DNA of 64,000 bases, from the NCBI GenBank assembly GCA_025449975.1, contig JANWIG010000017.1, positions 1 through 64,000 of the forward strand. The letters run 5' to 3'. Source of the DNA: Thermoactinomycetaceae bacterium. Lineage in GTDB: Bacteria; Bacillota; Bacilli; Thermoactinomycetales; Thermoactinomycetaceae. Below are positions 62,050 to 64,000 of the stretch, one piece after another. Numbering within the stretch: position 1 is the stretch's first letter; every line of letters begins with the position of its first letter. The notes below the pieces were generated by a model, which was not told the DNA's origin, searched no databases, and worked only from the letters and a program-made list of their open reading frames with translations. The position numbers and the translations under genes are program-made.

Positions 62050-63387
62050 ATGTACTTTTTACATGGAAGTAGTCGGATCAATGAGCGAGGCCACCTCGAA
62101 ATTGGCGGATGTGATACCACCGAATTGGCGAAACAATATGGGACTCCTTTATACATTATGGATGAAGCCTATATTCGCCAAAAGATGCGTAGCTATGTGC
62201 AAGCATTTCAAAAAGAACGACTGGCGTTTCGTGTTGCTTATGCTAGTAAAGCATTTAGTACCATGGCTATGTGCCGAATTGCGGATGAAGAGGGGCTTAT
62301 GCTAGATGTCGTCTCAGAAGGTGAAATTTATACGGCACTTGAAGCAGGCTTTCCAGCAGAGCGGATTTATTTTCATGGAAATAATAAAACGCCGCAAGAA
62401 CTAGAGTTTGCCTTAGATAAAGGGATTTATCTGTTTGTTGTCGATAATTTTGATGAGCTGCATTTATTGCAACATCTTTCTAAAGAAAAGGGCAAAACTG
62501 CTCGAGTGATCTTACGGGTGACACCTGGGGTAGAAGCACATACCCACGAATATATTCAGACAGGCAAAGAAGATTCCAAATTTGGCTTTGGTTTGGAAAG
62601 TGGTCAAGCATTGGAAGGGGTTAGACAAGCGCTCAATTGCGATCACCTCGAGTTACTCGGCTTTCACTGTCATATCGGTTCACAAATTTTTGAAACGGAA
62701 GCATTTGAATTAACGATTTCGAAGATGAGTAAATTCTTTCAAACCTGTTATGAACGATGGGGAATGATTACACGGATCTTTAATACCGGAGGTGGCTTTG
62801 GTATTCGCTATGAACAAGGAGATACTCCAAAAGAGCCGGCGGAATATGTGGCTGTGATTGCACAAGCGGTAAGAGAATCGATGAAAGATCTCCCTTGTCT
62901 ACCGGAGATTTGGATTGAACCGGGACGCTCCATTGTTGGAGAGGCGGGGACAACGCTGTATACGGTAGGAACCGTCAAAGATGTTCCAAACATCCGTAAA
63001 TATGTGGCCGTCGATGGCGGAATGACCGATAATATTCGACCTGCGTTGTATCAAGCGAAATATGAGGCGATCTTGGCGAATCGGGCAAACGAAGCATCCA
63101 GCGAAGTCGTCACCATTGCGGGAAAAGCTTGCGAAGAGGGAGATATTTTGGTTTGGGATGTTGCTCTCCCACCTGTCAAACAAGGAGATCTCTTAGCGAT
63201 CAGCTGTACAGGCGCATATAATTACTCGATGGCAAGCAATTACAATCGGGTTCGTCGTCCGGCAGTTGTCTTTGTTCAGAATGGGCAAGCCGATCTGGTT
63301 GTTGAGCGGGAAAGTCTAGCCGATCTCGTTTCTCACGATCGCATTCCAGCGAGATTGGCGAAGAAAAAAGTGGGTTTAACGATCTGA
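62050..63387 (+). CDS. lysA: Diaminopimelate decarboxylase
   Basis: PLP enzyme that makes lysine from meso-diaminopimelate. The 445 residues belong to the group IV alanine-racemase-like fold: VAYASKAFS with the PLP lysine near residue 64, GFHCHIGSQI, NTGGGFGIRY, and IEPGRSIVGEAGT. AGGAGAGAAAAAT precedes the ATG. In sporulating cells it sets the balance between lysine and the diaminopimelate used for dipicolinate and peptidoglycan. spoVA-lysA neighbourhood is as in B. subtilis. Confidence 0.96.
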   Translation: MYFLHGSSRINERGHLEIGGCDTTELAKQYGTPLYIMDEAYIRQKMRSYVQAFQKERLAFRVAYASKAFSTMAMCRIADEEGLMLDVVSEGEIYTALEAGFPAERIYFHGNNKTPQELEFALDKGIYLFVVDNFDELHLLQHLSKEKGKTARVILRVTPGVEAHTHEYIQTGKEDSKFGFGLESGQALEGVRQALNCDHLELLGFHCHIGSQIFETEAFELTISKMSKFFQTCYERWGMITRIFNTGGGFGIRYEQGDTPKEPAEYVAVIAQAVRESMKDLPCLPEIWIEPGRSIVGEAGTTLYTVGTVKDVPNIRKYVAVDGGMTDNIRPALYQAKYEAILANRANEASSEVVTIAGKACEEGDILVWDVALPPVKQGDLLAISCTGAYNYSMASNYNRVRRPAVVFVQNGQADLVVERESLADLVSHDRIPARLAKKKVGLTI

Positions 63388-63415
63388 AATAAAGGAAAGG
63401 CTCGACTATAAAATA

Positions 63416-63470
63416 GCAAAGGGGGATGAGTTCAAAAAGTGTCTTTGAACTCATCCCCCTTTGCGCGATT
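63416..63470 (+). terminator. 21-bp perfect inverted repeat after lysA, probable terminator
   Basis: Positions 63416-63436 and 63444-63464 are perfect inverted copies (21 bp, beginning GCAAAGGGGG) with a 7-base loop. Only a weak T-run (GATTT) follows. The stem is unusually long for an ordinary terminator. Confidence 0.7.
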
Positions 63471-63761
63471 TACCTAACTTTTCGATTTGCGACCCATAAA
63501 GCTAAGTAAACTTTATTTCACCTTCGCCTTTGTTGCAAATAAAGTATATAATTAATTATGTATACTATCAAAAATCTCCGATGGGGAAAAACGCTTTTTG
63601 TCGATTGATTCCATTTGTTCCATGATTTGATCTGTTTAGTTTCATCGCACCAGAGTCCAGTAATTCACTTTTTTAGTAGTTTCTCTTAATTAAATGGCAA
63701 GGACTTTTTCAATGTGTTATGATGGAATCGATTCATAGCTGATCTGAAAGGGGGAGTTGTC
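63471..63761. other. AT-rich gap upstream of ctaA
   Basis: No gene visible. AGTATA (63543-63548) and TATACT (63561-63566) form an imperfect dyad around an AATTAATT centre that could be an operator. A -10-like TATGAT lies near 63718. Neither is certain. Confidence 0.4.
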
Positions 63762-64000
63762 GTGCATCGTGGGTTACGGATTTTTTCTGTTCTTACAGTT
63801 CTTGTCTCTTATATTATGTTGACCATTGGGGCAATTGTTACCAAAACCAACTCGGGCAAAGGTTGTGGAAACTCTTGGCCATTTTGTCATGGTCAGCTCA
63901 TTCCTTCCTCTTTTCCGATGGAGACCGTCATTGAGTACAGTCACCGGATTGTTTCAGGAATCGCTGGTCTAATGATTGTCATTTTGGCCATTTGGGCATG
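63762..64000 (+). CDS. ctaA: Heme A synthase (CtaA), 5' part
   Basis: Membrane enzyme that oxidises heme O to heme A for aa3-type cytochrome oxidases. Only the first 79 residues are in the window. Helix 1 (about 7-26) is followed by a loop with Cys35 and Cys42 (GCGNSWPFC), at the same positions as the cysteine pair of B. subtilis CtaA, then EYSHRIVSG with the heme-ligand histidine, and the start of helix 2. GTG start at 63762 behind AAAGGGGGAG. Truncated by the window edge. Confidence 0.92.
   Translation, partial: MHRGLRIFSVLTVLVSYIMLTIGAIVTKTNSGKGCGNSWPFCHGQLIPSSFPMETVIEYSHRIVSGIAGLMIVILAIWA

Noticed and set aside
1-64000. tRNA, rRNA, CRISPR arrays, prophage genes or insertion sequences.
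   Set aside because: None seen on reading both strands; tRNA detection by eye is imperfect, and a tRNAscan run would settle it.

Overview
The window is one continuous piece of chromosome from an endospore-forming, low-to-moderate-GC Gram-positive bacterium of the order Bacillales. The evidence is sequence-visible: complete spoIIIAA-AH, spoIVB, spo0A, spoIIM, dacF and spoIIAA-AB-sigF genes, a Spo0A whose C-terminal DNA-binding part is nearly identical to that of Bacillus subtilis, strong AGGAGG-type ribosome binding sites, and frequent GTG and TTG starts. Gene order follows the B. subtilis efp-to-lysA region but with many losses and replacements (no folD after nusB, no ptb/buk in the bkd operon, no xerD before deoB, no spoVAA-AD/AEb before spoVAEa; nadK, amaP, DUF2273 and lipB added). 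I infer a lineage such as the Thermoactinomycetaceae, but I cannot prove the family from this window. No rRNA or tRNA genes, CRISPR arrays, prophage or intact insertion sequences were found.

Layout. 1-4.6 kb: efp, a DUF441 membrane protein, a phosphosulfolactate-synthase-like gene, an MFS exporter, a zinc-ribbon protein and an RraA-like protein. 4.6-9.9 kb: the eight-gene spoIIIA operon behind a clear sigma-E promoter. 10.2-10.7 kb: a secreted NlpC/P60 peptidase with a long leader. 11-24.2 kb: a housekeeping run, accB-accC, an Asp23/AmaP/DUF2273 envelope trio, nusB (behind a terminator hairpin), xseA-xseB-ispA, dxs, tlyA, a membrane-anchored nuclease-fold-like protein, nadK, ahrC and recN. 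24.4-26.6 kb: spoIVB and spo0A. 26.7-28.6 kb: small unknown genes, an Fe/Mn superoxide dismutase with an N-terminal extension, and a DUF2627 protein. 28.7-37.3 kb: the branched-chain amino acid system, with a sigma-54 enhancer-binding regulator (BkdR), a sigma-54 promoter with upstream repeated TGCA sites, leucine dehydrogenase, and the E3, E1-alpha, E1-beta and E2 subunits of branched-chain 2-oxoacid dehydrogenase. 37.4 kb: lipB, which supplies the lipoyl group E2 needs.

38.4-38.8 kb holds two very small membrane-protein genes on the minus strand, one resembling Prli42. 39-44.6 kb: methylmalonyl-CoA mutase large and cobalamin-binding subunits, epimerase, acyl-CoA carboxylase beta subunit, a small basic protein and an M20-type peptidase. 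With the bkd genes this gives a route from valine and isoleucine through propionyl-CoA to succinyl-CoA. 44.7-49.2 kb: nudF, an EndoQ-type DNA repair nuclease, two minus-strand membrane proteins (one CtaM-like) and spoIIM. 49.4-55 kb: fur, ald, a YqzK-like protein, and the nucleoside-salvage genes deoB-pupG-pdp. 55-58 kb: dacF and the spoIIA operon encoding sigma-F and its regulators. 58.2-60.8 kb: two membrane-anchored Sel1-repeat proteins, one with a J-like domain, where spoVA genes are expected. 61-64 kb: spoVAEa, a long structured leader, lysA, and the start of ctaA, which runs off the window.

The points I judge most worth following are the Sel1/J-like pair in the spoVA position, the terminator placed just before nusB, the structured lysA leader, the candidate non-coding RNA between ispA and dxs, the Prli42-like microprotein, and the degenerate nuclease-like membrane protein between tlyA and nadK.
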